Under the pieces are notes generated by a model. It was given only the letters and a program-made list of their open reading frames with translations, was not told the origin of the DNA and ran no database searches. This document shows positions 1 through 5,667 of a stretch of DNA of 6,490 nucleotides, one piece after another; the stretch's first letter is position 1, and each line of letters starts with the position of its first letter. The DNA lies in assembly GCA_030698575.1 (NCBI GenBank), contig JAUYMQ010000224.1, forward strand, positions 1 to 6,490, given 5' to 3'. The translations under genes and the position numbers were made by a program. The stretch is from Deltaproteobacteria bacterium. Its GTDB lineage: Bacteria; JAUYMQ01.

Positions 1-1315
1 CGGTCACGCTCCGGCGGAAGTCGAGGTCGTTCGCGACGGCCTCAATGCGGTCGTACATCGTGAGGAGATTGCCGGCGATCGTGATCTCCTCGACAGGATA
101 GGCCAGCTCGCCGTTCTCGATCCAGAAGCCGGCCACCCCGCGCGAATAGTCGCCCGTCACCGGGTTCACGCCGAAGCCGATCAGCTCGGTGACGTAAAGC
201 CCCGCCTTGACCGACCGGATCAGATCCTCCGGAGTTTCGGTTCCGGGCTCGAGGAAGAGGTTGTGCGAACCGACGCTCGGCGAGCTCGAGATGCCCCGCT
301 GCGCGTTTCCGGTCGAGCGGAGGCCGAGCTTGCGGGCGCTGTAGGTGTCCATCAGCCAGGTCCGGAGCACGCCTTTGTCGACGACGACGTTGCGCCGCAC
401 GGGCAGCCCCTCCGCGTCGAAGGGGCTCGAGCCGAGCGCGCCCGGAAGAGTGCCGTCGTCGACGACCGTCAGGCGTTCGGGGCCGATCTTCTTACCCACC
501 TTGTCGATGAGGAAGCTGACGCCCTTGTACACGCTCGTTCCCGAGACGGCCTCTCCCAGGTGATCGATGAGCGAAGAGGCGGTGTCGGCGTCGAATATCA
601 CGGGAAGCTTTGCGGTTCGGATCTTCCGCGCCCCCAGGCGGCGGAGCGCCCGCTCGCCGGCAATGCGTCCGAGCTTCTCGGAATCCTCGAGCCGGGAGAC
701 CTTTCGCGCTGCCGTGAAGTTGTCGGCGCGTTGCATGGCGCCGTTCTCCTCGGCAATCGGCGCCACGTAAAGGAAGAACTCGGTGCCCGCGACCTCGCCC
801 ACGAAGCCGTGGGAGTTGGCGAGCACCCTGCGCGACTCGCGCCCCTCCCAGTCGGCGGCGTCCATGTTCGTGACGCGGGGATCCACGGCCCGTGCCGCAC
901 CTTCGGCCCGGCGGGCGCGCTCGATCTGATCCTCGACCGAGAGCGATGCGCCTTCGGGATCGTGCAGATCGAGATCCGGCAGCGCTCCGTGGGCAAGCTC
1001 GGCGGGGTCGGGAAGGGATGCGTGGGGATCCTCGGCGGTCACGCGCGCCAGCGAGCAGGTGTCCTCGACGAGCTGATCCAGCGAGGCCTTCGAGAAGTCG
1101 CTGGTGCTCGTGTTCGCGGAGCGGTGCCCGAAGAACACCCGCAGGCCCAGCGCCCGCTCGCTCGCGGTCTTCAGCTTGTCGACCGAGCCCAGGTAGATGG
1201 ACGCGCTCAGCGCCCGCTCCACCACCGCCATGACGTCGGCGGCGGTGGCGCCCCGCTTGCCCGCCGCCTCGATCACCCGGGTGGCGGCTTCTTGAAGATC
1301 GAGTTCGCTCTTCAT
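1..1315 (-). CDS. pmbA: TldE/PmbA metalloprotease-family subunit, C-terminus cut by window edge
   Basis: This is the non-catalytic partner of the TldD/TldE cytoplasmic peptidase. In E. coli the complex removes the microcin B17 leader and degrades unfolded or modified peptides. My translation gives 438 residues from MKSELDLQEA. Family hallmarks include RVFFGHRSANTSTSDFS (59-75), VVDDGTLPGALGSSPFDAEG (284-303), STGNAQRG (334-341), GFGVNPVTGDYSRGVAGFW (380-398) and PVEEITIAGNL (407-417). No HExxxH motif is present: the matching stretch reads SLIDHLGEAVSG (248-259), as expected for TldE. The E. coli protein has about 450 residues, so only the last ten or so are missing here. The start ATG overlaps the tldD stop as TGATG and is preceded by GGGAGG, indicating translational coupling and roughly equal subunit output. 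Identification is confident. The specific substrate in this organism is unknown. Confidence 0.95.
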   Translation of the reverse strand, partial: MKSELDLQEAATRVIEAAGKRGATAADVMAVVERALSASIYLGSVDKLKTASERALGLRVFFGHRSANTSTSDFSKASLDQLVEDTCSLARVTAEDPHASLPDPAELAHGALPDLDLHDPEGASLSVEDQIERARRAEGAARAVDPRVTNMDAADWEGRESRRVLANSHGFVGEVAGTEFFLYVAPIAEENGAMQRADNFTAARKVSRLEDSEKLGRIAGERALRRLGARKIRTAKLPVIFDADTASSLIDHLGEAVSGTSVYKGVSFLIDKVGKKIGPERLTVVDDGTLPGALGSSPFDAEGLPVRRNVVVDKGVLRTWLMDTYSARKLGLRSTGNAQRGISSSPSVGSHNLFLEPGTETPEDLIRSVKAGLYVTELIGFGVNPVTGDYSRGVAGFWIENGELAYPVEEITIAGNLLTMYDRIEAVANDLDFRRSVT

Positions 1316-2772
1316 CACTGGGTGCCTCCCACGGTAATGCCGTCGATGCGTATCGTGGGCAGGCCCACGCCCACCGGCACGCTCTGGCCGTCCTTGCCGC
1401 AGGTGCCGACCCCCTCGTCGAGCCCGAGATCGTTCCCCACGCGCGATACCCGCGTGAGCACGTCGGGGCCGTTGCCGATGAGAGTCGCGTCCTTCACCGG
1501 GCGAGTCACCTTGCCGTCTTCGATGAGATAAGCCTCGCTCGCGCTGAAGACGAACTTCCCGTTCGTGATGTCCACCTGGCCGCCGCCGAAGTTCACGGCG
1601 TAAAGCCCGCGCTTGACGCTCCGGATGATGTCGGCCGGGTCGTCCTCCCCGGCGAGCATGAAGGTGTTGGTCATGCGCGGCATGGGAATGTGCGCGTAGC
1701 TTTCGCGGCGGCCGTTGCCGGTGGGCTCCATTCCCATGAGCCGGGCGTTGAGCTTGTCCTGCATGAAGTTGCGGAGGATTCCCTTCTCGATGAGCACCGA
1801 TCGCTGGGTGGGCGTGCCCTCGTCGTCGACATTGAGCGAGCCGCGCCGATCGGCGATGGTGCCGTCGTCGACGACCGTGCAGATGTCGCTTGCCACCCGC
1901 TGGCCCAGCTTGCCGGCGAAGGCGCTGGTCTTTTTCCGATTGAAGTCCCCCTCGAGACCGTGGCCGATGGCCTCGTGGAGCAGAATGCCCGGCCAGCCCG
2001 GCCCCAGCACGACGTCCATCAGACCGGCCGGCGCATCGACGGCGTCGAGGCCGAGGATCGCCTGCCGCGCTGCCTCGCGCACGAAGTGCTCCCAGCGCGG
2101 CCGACCGTCACGATCGGCGCCGAGCCACTCGAAACCGAGGCGCCCGCCGCCCCCGTACACCCCGTAGCGCCGCTTCTCTCCGTCCTCCGCGATGCAGACC
2201 ACGTTGAGGCGCAGAAGCGGCTGCACATCGGCCACGTAGGTTCCGTCGGAGCCGACCATCATGACGAGCTTCTGCTCGCTTCCCACTGTCGCGATGACGT
2301 TCTTGATCCGCGGGTCGCAGGCCCGCGCCAGCTTGTCGATGCGATCGAGCAGTTCGACCTTCTCGGTAACCGGGACGTCGGTGGCGGGCTTTGGCACCTG
2401 ATAGAGATTCCGGGCCGGAGCGTTGGGCGTGCCGACGGAAACGGCCGCGCTCTCGGAGGCGCCCTCGGCGATCGCGCGCGCGGTCTTCGCGGCAATCTGG
2501 AGGTTCTGCACCGTGATTTCGTCGGAGAAGCCGTACCCTGTCTTCTCGCCCGCCTGCGCGCGCACACCCGCTCCCTGATTGATGGCGCGGGTGGCTTTCT
2601 TCACCAGCCCTTCCTCGAGCTGGATCGATTCGTTCACCCGGTACTCGAAGTACACGTCGGCATAGTCGATGGAGCGCCCCAGCGCGCCGCCGAGGCCTTT
2701 CTGGAGGGCTCCGTCGTCGAGTCCGAACTTGTCGAAGAAGAACTTTTCCGGCCTGGCGGGCGAATCTGCCAT
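1315..2772 (-). CDS. tldD: Zinc metalloprotease TldD
   Basis: This is the catalytic subunit of the TldD/TldE heterodimeric peptidase. The 485-residue length is close to the 481 of E. coli TldD. The zinc-protease motif HEAIGHGLEGD begins at residue 266, so His266, Glu267 and His271 form the HExxxH signature. Cys458 in GTCGKDGQ near the C-terminus matches the family's additional metal-ligand cysteine. Other conserved stretches are DYADVYFEYR (36-45), VDDGTIADRRGSLNVDDEGT (301-320), NGRRESYAHIPMPRMTNTF (353-371) and GGGQVDITNGKFVFSASEAY (396-415). The start chosen, ATG at 2772, has AGAAAGGA (2780-2787) 7 nt upstream. It sits 29 nt after the LLM oxidoreductase stop and overlaps pmbA by one base, so the three genes probably share a transcript. 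All catalytic residues are present and there is no sign of decay. Confidence 0.97.
   Translation of the reverse strand: MADSPARPEKFFFDKFGLDDGALQKGLGGALGRSIDYADVYFEYRVNESIQLEEGLVKKATRAINQGAGVRAQAGEKTGYGFSDEITVQNLQIAAKTARAIAEGASESAAVSVGTPNAPARNLYQVPKPATDVPVTEKVELLDRIDKLARACDPRIKNVIATVGSEQKLVMMVGSDGTYVADVQPLLRLNVVCIAEDGEKRRYGVYGGGGRLGFEWLGADRDGRPRWEHFVREAARQAILGLDAVDAPAGLMDVVLGPGWPGILLHEAIGHGLEGDFNRKKTSAFAGKLGQRVASDICTVVDDGTIADRRGSLNVDDEGTPTQRSVLIEKGILRNFMQDKLNARLMGMEPTGNGRRESYAHIPMPRMTNTFMLAGEDDPADIIRSVKRGLYAVNFGGGQVDITNGKFVFSASEAYLIEDGKVTRPVKDATLIGNGPDVLTRVSRVGNDLGLDEGVGTCGKDGQSVPVGVGLPTIRIDGITVGGTQ
1325..1330 (-). promoter_or_regulatory. Ribosome binding site of pmbA inside tldD
   Basis: On the minus strand GGGAGG lies 9 nt upstream of the pmbA ATG, inside the last codons of tldD. 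It supports the start at 1315 and re-initiation by ribosomes finishing tldD at the TGATG junction. Confidence 0.6.
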
Positions 2773-2801
2773 TCAAAAATCCTTTCTGTTCCCGTGACCC
2801 A

Positions 2802-3806
2802 TCAGTTCGCGAGGTCGCTCATGTACTTCTCGAGCAGCTTCTGCTCCATGCCTGCCGGATAGCTCACGATCGGGTTCGTCACACCGGCTGCGCGGAAGAC
2901 GTCAAGCTTGGCTTTCACGACCTCCATCGGGCCGACGGCCGATGTCGCCTCGACCAGTTTATCGTCGACGGCCATGTTCGCCTCGTCGCGCTTTCCCTCG
3001 TCGTAAAGCTGCTTCACGCGATTCACCTCTGCACCGTAGCCGGCGCGCGTGAGCATCTGCGAGTAGAACTTCCCCATGCCTCCGATGTAGAAGCCCATCG
3101 GCTGCTTGGCGATCACCTTGGCCATCTCGACGTCGTCCATGGCAATGGTCGTGATGTAGGGGGCCACGTCCACCTCTTTCGGATCACGGCCTGAGCGCGC
3201 GACGCCGGCCTCGATCCACTCGATCCCCTCCTTGTACATCTGGATCGGCCAGAAGGTGGGGATCCACCCATCGGCGATCTCGCCCACCATCTCGACGCTC
3301 TTCCTTGCCAGGCTCGCGATGTAAATGGGGACGTTCTTCCGGACGGGCGTGAAGGCGAGTTTGAAGTGCCGCATGTCCTTGTAGATCTCCCCCTTGTGAC
3401 TTGTCAGCCGTTCGCCCGCGAGGAGAAGGCGGACGATCTCCACGTACTCGCGGAGCCGGGTGAGCGGCTTCGAGAAGGGGATGCCGTGGAACCCCTCGAT
3501 GACGTTCTGCCCGCTGGTGCCGAGACCGAGGACGAACCGCCCTTCGCCTATCTCGTCCAGGGTCGCCGTCGTCATCGCCACGAGGGCGGGGCTCCGGCTG
3601 AAGCAGTTCATGATCCCCGTGCCGACCTTGATGCGCTTGGTGTTGAGCAGGATCTCCGTGATGATCGGCACCAGATCGTAGGACCAGGCCTCGGGGATCC
3701 AGAGCGTATCGATGCCTGAATCATCGGCAACCCGGGCGGCGCGGACCATCTCCTTGCGGTCGACCCCCATCCAGAAAATCACCATCGATGTCTTCCTGTC
3801 CGCCAT
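2802..3806 (-). CDS. Luciferase-like (LLM class) F420/FMN-dependent oxidoreductase
   Basis: This is a 334-residue TIM-barrel flavin oxidoreductase of the bacterial luciferase-like family (LLM class). Visible family features are the N-terminal ARVADDSGIDTLWIPEAW (24-41), the barrel-strand loop KVGTGIMNCFSRSP (60-73), where the family has a non-prolyl cis peptide near the cofactor, DEIGEGRFVLGLGTSG (84-99), and YIASLARKSVEMVGEIADG (162-180). The family includes F420-dependent reductases/dehydrogenases and FMN-dependent monooxygenases. The ATDEIGEGRF/GLGTSG pattern resembles members annotated as F420-dependent, but cofactor and substrate cannot be settled from sequence alone. The open frame extends 96 codons further upstream to 4094, but I choose MADRKTS because GAGGAGGA sits 4 nt before it and the upstream part has no family resemblance. 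tldD follows after 29 nt, suggesting cotranscription. Confidence 0.9.
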   Translation of the reverse strand: MADRKTSMVIFWMGVDRKEMVRAARVADDSGIDTLWIPEAWSYDLVPIITEILLNTKRIKVGTGIMNCFSRSPALVAMTTATLDEIGEGRFVLGLGTSGQNVIEGFHGIPFSKPLTRLREYVEIVRLLLAGERLTSHKGEIYKDMRHFKLAFTPVRKNVPIYIASLARKSVEMVGEIADGWIPTFWPIQMYKEGIEWIEAGVARSGRDPKEVDVAPYITTIAMDDVEMAKVIAKQPMGFYIGGMGKFYSQMLTRAGYGAEVNRVKQLYDEGKRDEANMAVDDKLVEATSAVGPMEVVKAKLDVFRAAGVTNPIVSYPAGMEQKLLEKYMSDLAN

Positions 3807-3810
3807 GAAA

Positions 3811-3818
3811 TCCTCCTC
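3811..3818 (-). promoter_or_regulatory. Strong ribosome binding site fixing the LLM oxidoreductase start
   Basis: GAGGAGGA on the minus strand is followed by TTTC and then ATG at 3806. This near-ideal Shine-Dalgarno sequence rejects the longer in-frame reading that would begin near 4094. Confidence 0.8.
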
Positions 3819-3860
3819 AGAATCTCGAAAATTGCTGTCGCGCCTCTCCAAGGCCCGGGC

Positions 3861-3888
3861 AGTATACCCACCCGCGTCTCGGTGCGAA
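3861..3888 (-). promoter_or_regulatory. Candidate sigma70-type promoter for the LLM-tldD-pmbA transcript
   Basis: On the minus strand TTCGCA (3883-3888, 4 of 6 to consensus) is separated by 16 nt from TATACT (3861-3866, 5 of 6). Transcription would start near 3854, leaving a leader of about 50 nt that contains the GAGGAGGA ribosome site. AT-rich hexamers are rare in this GC-rich stretch, which helps the call, but no experimental support is possible here. Confidence 0.4.
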
Positions 3889-3913
3889 AGCATGCGAGCA
3901 ACCCGGAGGGTGC

Positions 3914-3959
3914 CCCGTCGCTTCCGCGCTGTGCCCCGGCATCCCGTCGCTTCCGTGCT
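3914..3959. repeat. Direct repeat pair, 17 nt, 16 of 17 identical
   Basis: CCCGTCGCTTCCGCGCT at 3914-3930 recurs as CCCGTCGCTTCCGTGCT at 3943-3959, a 29-nt period. An inverted third copy lies at 4122-4137 (16 nt, exact to the first copy). The second copy is also the left arm of the long palindrome described separately. Role unknown. Confidence 0.75.
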
Positions 3960-4143
3960 CGGCGGGCCCTGTCCCCGCGCGGCGCGACGGCGGCGCACCC
4001 CCTCGCGCGCCAGCGAAGGTCGCGCGGGTGACGTCTGGAAGCGGACCCCTGCACGGCGACTGGTCGCTGGCGCGCTTCGGGCGCCGCCTTTCACGCCAAG
4101 CGCGCGGGGACTTCCACCTGCGCGCGGAAGCGACGGGATGCCG
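3937..4143. repeat. Long imperfect palindrome (about 207 nt) able to form an extended hairpin
   Basis: Five inverted-repeat stems nest around one centre near 4040. They are 3937-3955 with 4125-4143 (19 bp perfect, CGGCATCCCGTCGCTTCCG), 3971-3981 with 4101-4111 (11 bp), 3989-3996 with 4081-4088 (8 bp), 4005-4016 with 4064-4075 (12 bp) and 4019-4023 with 4056-4060 (5 bp). The coordinate sums of the pairs all fall within 8077-8082, so the stems are colinear rather than scattered. The 32-nt apical region is 4024-4055. High GC makes short stems easy by chance, but not this ordered series. It could be a fold-back/MITE-like element, a structured RNA at the 3' end of the def transcript, or a DNA cruciform. 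No flanking target-site duplication is visible. The 3807-4226 interval has no credible gene; this palindrome and its neighbouring repeats are what it holds. Confidence 0.75.
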
Positions 4144-4158
4144 TGACGTTACGCAGCC

Positions 4159-4200
4159 GGGGGATTGCTTCGTCGGGCCTGCGGCCCTCCTCGCAATGAC
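4159..4200. repeat. REP-like dispersed repeat, copy 1 (long-tip form)
   Basis: This copy has a 16-nt left arm GGGGGATTGCTTCGTC, a self-complementary tip GGGCCTGCGGCCC and a 13-nt right arm TCCTCGCAATGAC. The ends ATTGC/GCAAT are complementary. A second copy with identical arms lies at 5617-5652. This is the widespread bacterial intergenic palindromic repeat that, when mis-translated, yields peptides such as CEERSDEAI or VIARSEATKQS. It lies directly after the def terminator-like hairpin. Confidence 0.85.
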
Positions 4201-4229
4201 ATGCGGCGCGCCGAGCGCGCCGCATGTCA
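4197..4229 (-). terminator. Perfect 15-bp hairpin overlapping the def stop codon, terminator-like
   Basis: Arms 4197-4211 and 4215-4229 are perfect reverse complements (TGACATGCGGCGCGC and its complement) with a 3-nt loop. On the minus strand the first three bases of the stem are the def stop codon TGA. There is no following T tract: the stem runs straight into TTGCGAGG, the edge of the REP-like repeat. It may therefore act as a Rho-linked terminator end or as a 3' stability hairpin rather than a classical intrinsic terminator. Confidence 0.5.
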
Positions 4230-4760
4230 GTCGCCGAGCCAGTAGCGGGCGAATTCCTGAAGATGGGTCAGAGTGCGGAAATCGTGCATGCGATCGAGGT
4301 AAACCTTGCCGTCGAGGTGATCCACCTCGTGCTGAATGACCCGCGCGAAGAAATGCTCTGCCTGGAGAGAGATCGGATTCCCTTCACGATCGAGCGCGCG
4401 CAGATCGAGCGCCGCGTGCCGGGGCGTCTTGCCGCGAAGCCCCGGAACGGAGAGGCATCCTTCCCAGTCCTCCTCCATCTCGCTCCCGACGGGCGTGATT
4501 TCGGGGTTGATGATGACGAGGAGCGGAACCTCGGGGGCGTCGGGGTACCGCGGGTTTTCGCCGACCTCGATGGTTGCCACGCGCCAGGGCACGTGCACCT
4601 GGGGGGCGGCGAGGCCCACGCCGTCGTACTCCCGCATCGTCTCGATCATGTCGTCGATGAACCGCTGGAAATCGGGCGTGCAGATCTGCTTCTCGGGAAC
4701 ACTCTGGGAGGGTTCACGGAGGACGGGATGCCCCAGCTGCGACACCTTGAGGATGGCCAT
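4227..4760 (-). CDS. def: Peptide deformylase
   Basis: The enzyme removes the N-terminal formyl group from nascent proteins at the ribosome using a bound metal, usually Fe2+. The protein has 177 residues, a normal length for the family. All three signature motifs are intact: GVGLAAPQ (47-54), EGCLSVPG (100-107, metal ligand Cys102) and HEVDHLDG (144-151, ligands His144 and His148, catalytic Glu145). I choose ATG at 4760 (MAILKVSQLGHPVLR), which matches the family N-terminus. An in-frame extension to 4862 only adds sequence overlapping the upstream lipoprotein gene. A GAAGGGGA ribosome site (4771-4778) overlaps the upstream gene's stop, and the gap between genes is 16 nt. The usual neighbour fmt (methionyl-tRNA formyltransferase) is not next to it, so this may be a second deformylase copy or a rearranged locus. 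Confidence 0.96.
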   Translation of the reverse strand: MAILKVSQLGHPVLREPSQSVPEKQICTPDFQRFIDDMIETMREYDGVGLAAPQVHVPWRVATIEVGENPRYPDAPEVPLLVIINPEITPVGSEMEEDWEGCLSVPGLRGKTPRHAALDLRALDREGNPISLQAEHFFARVIQHEVDHLDGKVYLDRMHDFRTLTHLQEFARYWLGD

Positions 4761-4776
4761 CGAAAGGTGTTCCCCT

Positions 4777-5358
4777 TCAGGGCTGAGGTGGGGCGAGCTG
4801 GATGTCGACGCCCGATTGTCCGGCCTCCGCGGGGTTGGCGCCGAACGCGCCGACGAGATCACCCGCCTCTCGCGTGCTCGCGTTTCCGTCGGTGTCGAGT
4901 CGAACGGTTACATTGACACGTCCCTGGAGGGGCTGTCCGGGCGCCATCGAGTCGGCGGCCGTGAGCGCGTACGTGAGCGGAAATTCGGGTGCGGCGATTC
5001 GTTTTACGGCGACGGGTGGCCCGCCGGGGCCTCCCGCCGGCCGGGCGATGATGAAGAGGACGGCGCCCGGCTGCGCCTTCGCATCGGGCGCGAGCCCGAT
5101 CACGCCGCGGATGGAAGCACCGGGATCTTCGGTGGTTTGCGGAGCGCGGGCCAGCGGCTGGGGCTTGGCCACCGGCGCATTCGCGCGTGGCGCCCACGCG
5201 GGGGCCTCCGGGCCGTCTCCCGGAAGGTACTCGGAGACGTCGCGCCGGGAAGCCGGCTCATCCGGGGCGGGCTCGGTGCGTTGCTCCGTGCAGGCGGGGA
5301 GCGCAATCAGGACGAGCAGCACCGGAACGAGCAGGAAGCGGAAGTCGGGGGCGGTCAT
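4777..5358 (-). CDS. Putative lipoprotein with a CcmH/CycH C-terminal-like domain
   Basis: The protein has 193 residues. A lipoprotein signal with hydrophobic core FLLVPVLLVLIAL (8-20) and lipobox LPAC places the lipidated cysteine at residue 23. A Pro/Ala/Glu-rich linker (about 24-80) leads to a domain at about 83-188: IRGVIGLAPDAKAQPGAVLF, then IARPAGGPGGPPVAVKR, then PLTYALTAADSMAPGQPLQG, then VNVTVRLDTDGNA and AGDLVG. This order (G-x-I/V-x-LAP, PG-x-x-LF-I-x-AR, GPP-AV, PL-x-x-x-L, SM-x-PG, V-x-x-R-x-D-x-x-GNA, GDL-x-G) matches from memory the C-terminal beta-sandwich domain of the cytochrome c maturation protein CcmH/CycH. Here it stands alone without the TPR part. Residue 170 onwards lacks further known motifs. 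AGGAGT (5366-5371) precedes the ATG by 7 nt. Cytochrome c maturation or another envelope role is inference. Confidence 0.8.
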   Translation of the reverse strand: MTAPDFRFLLVPVLLVLIALPACTEQRTEPAPDEPASRRDVSEYLPGDGPEAPAWAPRANAPVAKPQPLARAPQTTEDPGASIRGVIGLAPDAKAQPGAVLFIIARPAGGPGGPPVAVKRIAAPEFPLTYALTAADSMAPGQPLQGRVNVTVRLDTDGNASTREAGDLVGAFGANPAEAGQSGVDIQLAPPQP

Positions 5359-5377
5359 ATTGATTACTCCTGTCGCG

Positions 5378-5548
5378 TCAGACGGGGTTCACCCTCTTGA
5401 TCTCGCCGGGCAGCAGCACATCCTTCACGGCGAACTTCAGCCGCTTGCGGTTCAGCAGTCTGTGAGCCTTCAGGCAGAAGGGGGAGATCGATTCGAGCGT
5501 GTCAGTCCCGGGGAACTGGTAGAGGACGACTTCCGGGGTTTTGGCCAT
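5378..5548 (-). CDS. Truncated glutathione S-transferase N-terminal domain, 56 residues
   Basis: The product begins MAKTPEVVLYQFPGTDTLES and continues SISPFCLKAHRLLNRKRLKF, then AVKDVLLPGEIKRVNPV and stops. It resembles the first beta-alpha-beta part of the thioredoxin-like N-terminal domain of glutathione S-transferases. SPFC (22-25) sits where the family has its catalytic Ser/Cys, and RVNPV matches the usual NP-x-G-K-x-P junction. A complete domain would continue with the cis-proline strand and a helical C-terminal half, but the frame stops right there. Neither other frame downstream resumes the similarity, because the lipoprotein gene starts 19 nt later. The start at 5548 has a very good GGAGGT site 4 nt upstream. 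In-frame upstream sequence to 5758 is the REP-like repeat and is rejected as coding. It is either a deletion remnant or a retained mini-protein, and function is unknown. Confidence 0.6.
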   Translation of the reverse strand: MAKTPEVVLYQFPGTDTLESISPFCLKAHRLLNRKRLKFAVKDVLLPGEIKRVNPV

Positions 5549-5552
5549 GAAT

Positions 5553-5558
5553 ACCTCC
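5553..5558 (-). promoter_or_regulatory. Ribosome binding site of the truncated GST gene
   Basis: GGAGGT on the minus strand lies 4 nt before the ATG at 5548. The site is as strong as that of the intact genes around it. It sets the start and argues that the fragment may still be translated. Confidence 0.7.
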
Positions 5559-5578
5559 GCGGGCACGGGAAGGCGGCT

Positions 5579-5587
5579 ACCATAGCA
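5579..5587 (-). promoter_or_regulatory. Possible extended -10 element for the gst-lipoprotein-def transcript
   Basis: On the minus strand TGCTATGGT fits an extended -10 (TGnTATNNT) with TATGGT at 5579-5584. No good -35 is visible 16-18 nt upstream. Transcription would start near 5572, leaving a short leader with the GGAGGT site. This is a weak call based on position and the TG extension. Confidence 0.25.
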
Positions 5588-5605
5588 CCGGGGCCGTAAA
5601 ATGGG

Positions 5606-5615
5606 GAGGCGCCTC
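5606..5615. repeat. 10-nt perfect palindrome beside the REP-like repeat
   Basis: GAGGCGCCTC reads the same on both strands and lies in the divergent promoter region, one base from REP-like copy 2. It could be an operator half-site pair or simply part of the repeat's flank. Nothing beyond symmetry supports a role. Confidence 0.35.
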
Positions 5616-5616
5616 G

Positions 5617-5652
5617 GGGGGATTGCTTCGTCGCTTCGCTCCTCGCAATGAC
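5617..5652. repeat. REP-like dispersed repeat, copy 2 (short-tip form)
   Basis: This copy has the same 16-nt left arm GGGGGATTGCTTCGTC and the same 13-nt right arm TCCTCGCAATGAC as copy 1. Only 7 nt (GCTTCGC) lie between them, instead of the 13-nt tip of copy 1. It lies in the 208-nt divergent region 5549-5756, which otherwise holds only promoter-like elements. Its minus-strand translation contains CHCEERSDEAI, a known artefact of this repeat class. Confidence 0.85.
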
Positions 5653-5667
5653 AGTGGCGGTCGGCAC

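Noticed and set aside
263-1531. 422-codon plus-strand open frame opposite pmbA
   Set aside because: It lies antisense to a clearly recognised gene and arises from GC-rich codon use. The translation has no family resemblance, and it crosses into the end of tldD.
1690-2862. 390-codon plus-strand open frame opposite tldD
   Set aside because: Antisense shadow of tldD with all its conserved motifs. The translation is of atypical composition and has no recognisable domain or convincing ribosome site.
3807-4094. 96-codon N-terminal extension of the LLM oxidoreductase
   Set aside because: The extension is Arg/Ala-rich and runs through the palindrome and candidate promoter. GAGGAGGA at 3811-3818 and family length favour the start at 3806.
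4028-4339. 103-codon plus-strand open frame between def and the LLM gene
   Set aside because: It is made of the palindrome, the REP-like repeat and the antisense of def. No ribosome site or domain is seen.
4761-4862. 34-codon N-terminal extension of def
   Set aside because: It overlaps the end of the lipoprotein gene and has no deformylase similarity. MAILKVSQLG is the usual family N-terminus.
4336-5400. 354-codon plus-strand open frame across def and the lipoprotein gene
   Set aside because: It spans two genes with intact motifs on the other strand. It is rich in Arg/Gly/Ser, as expected of a GC shadow.
4159-5652. CRISPR array formed by the repeated sequences
   Set aside because: Only two copies exist, 1.4 kb apart with genes between them. 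There is no regular spacer pattern.
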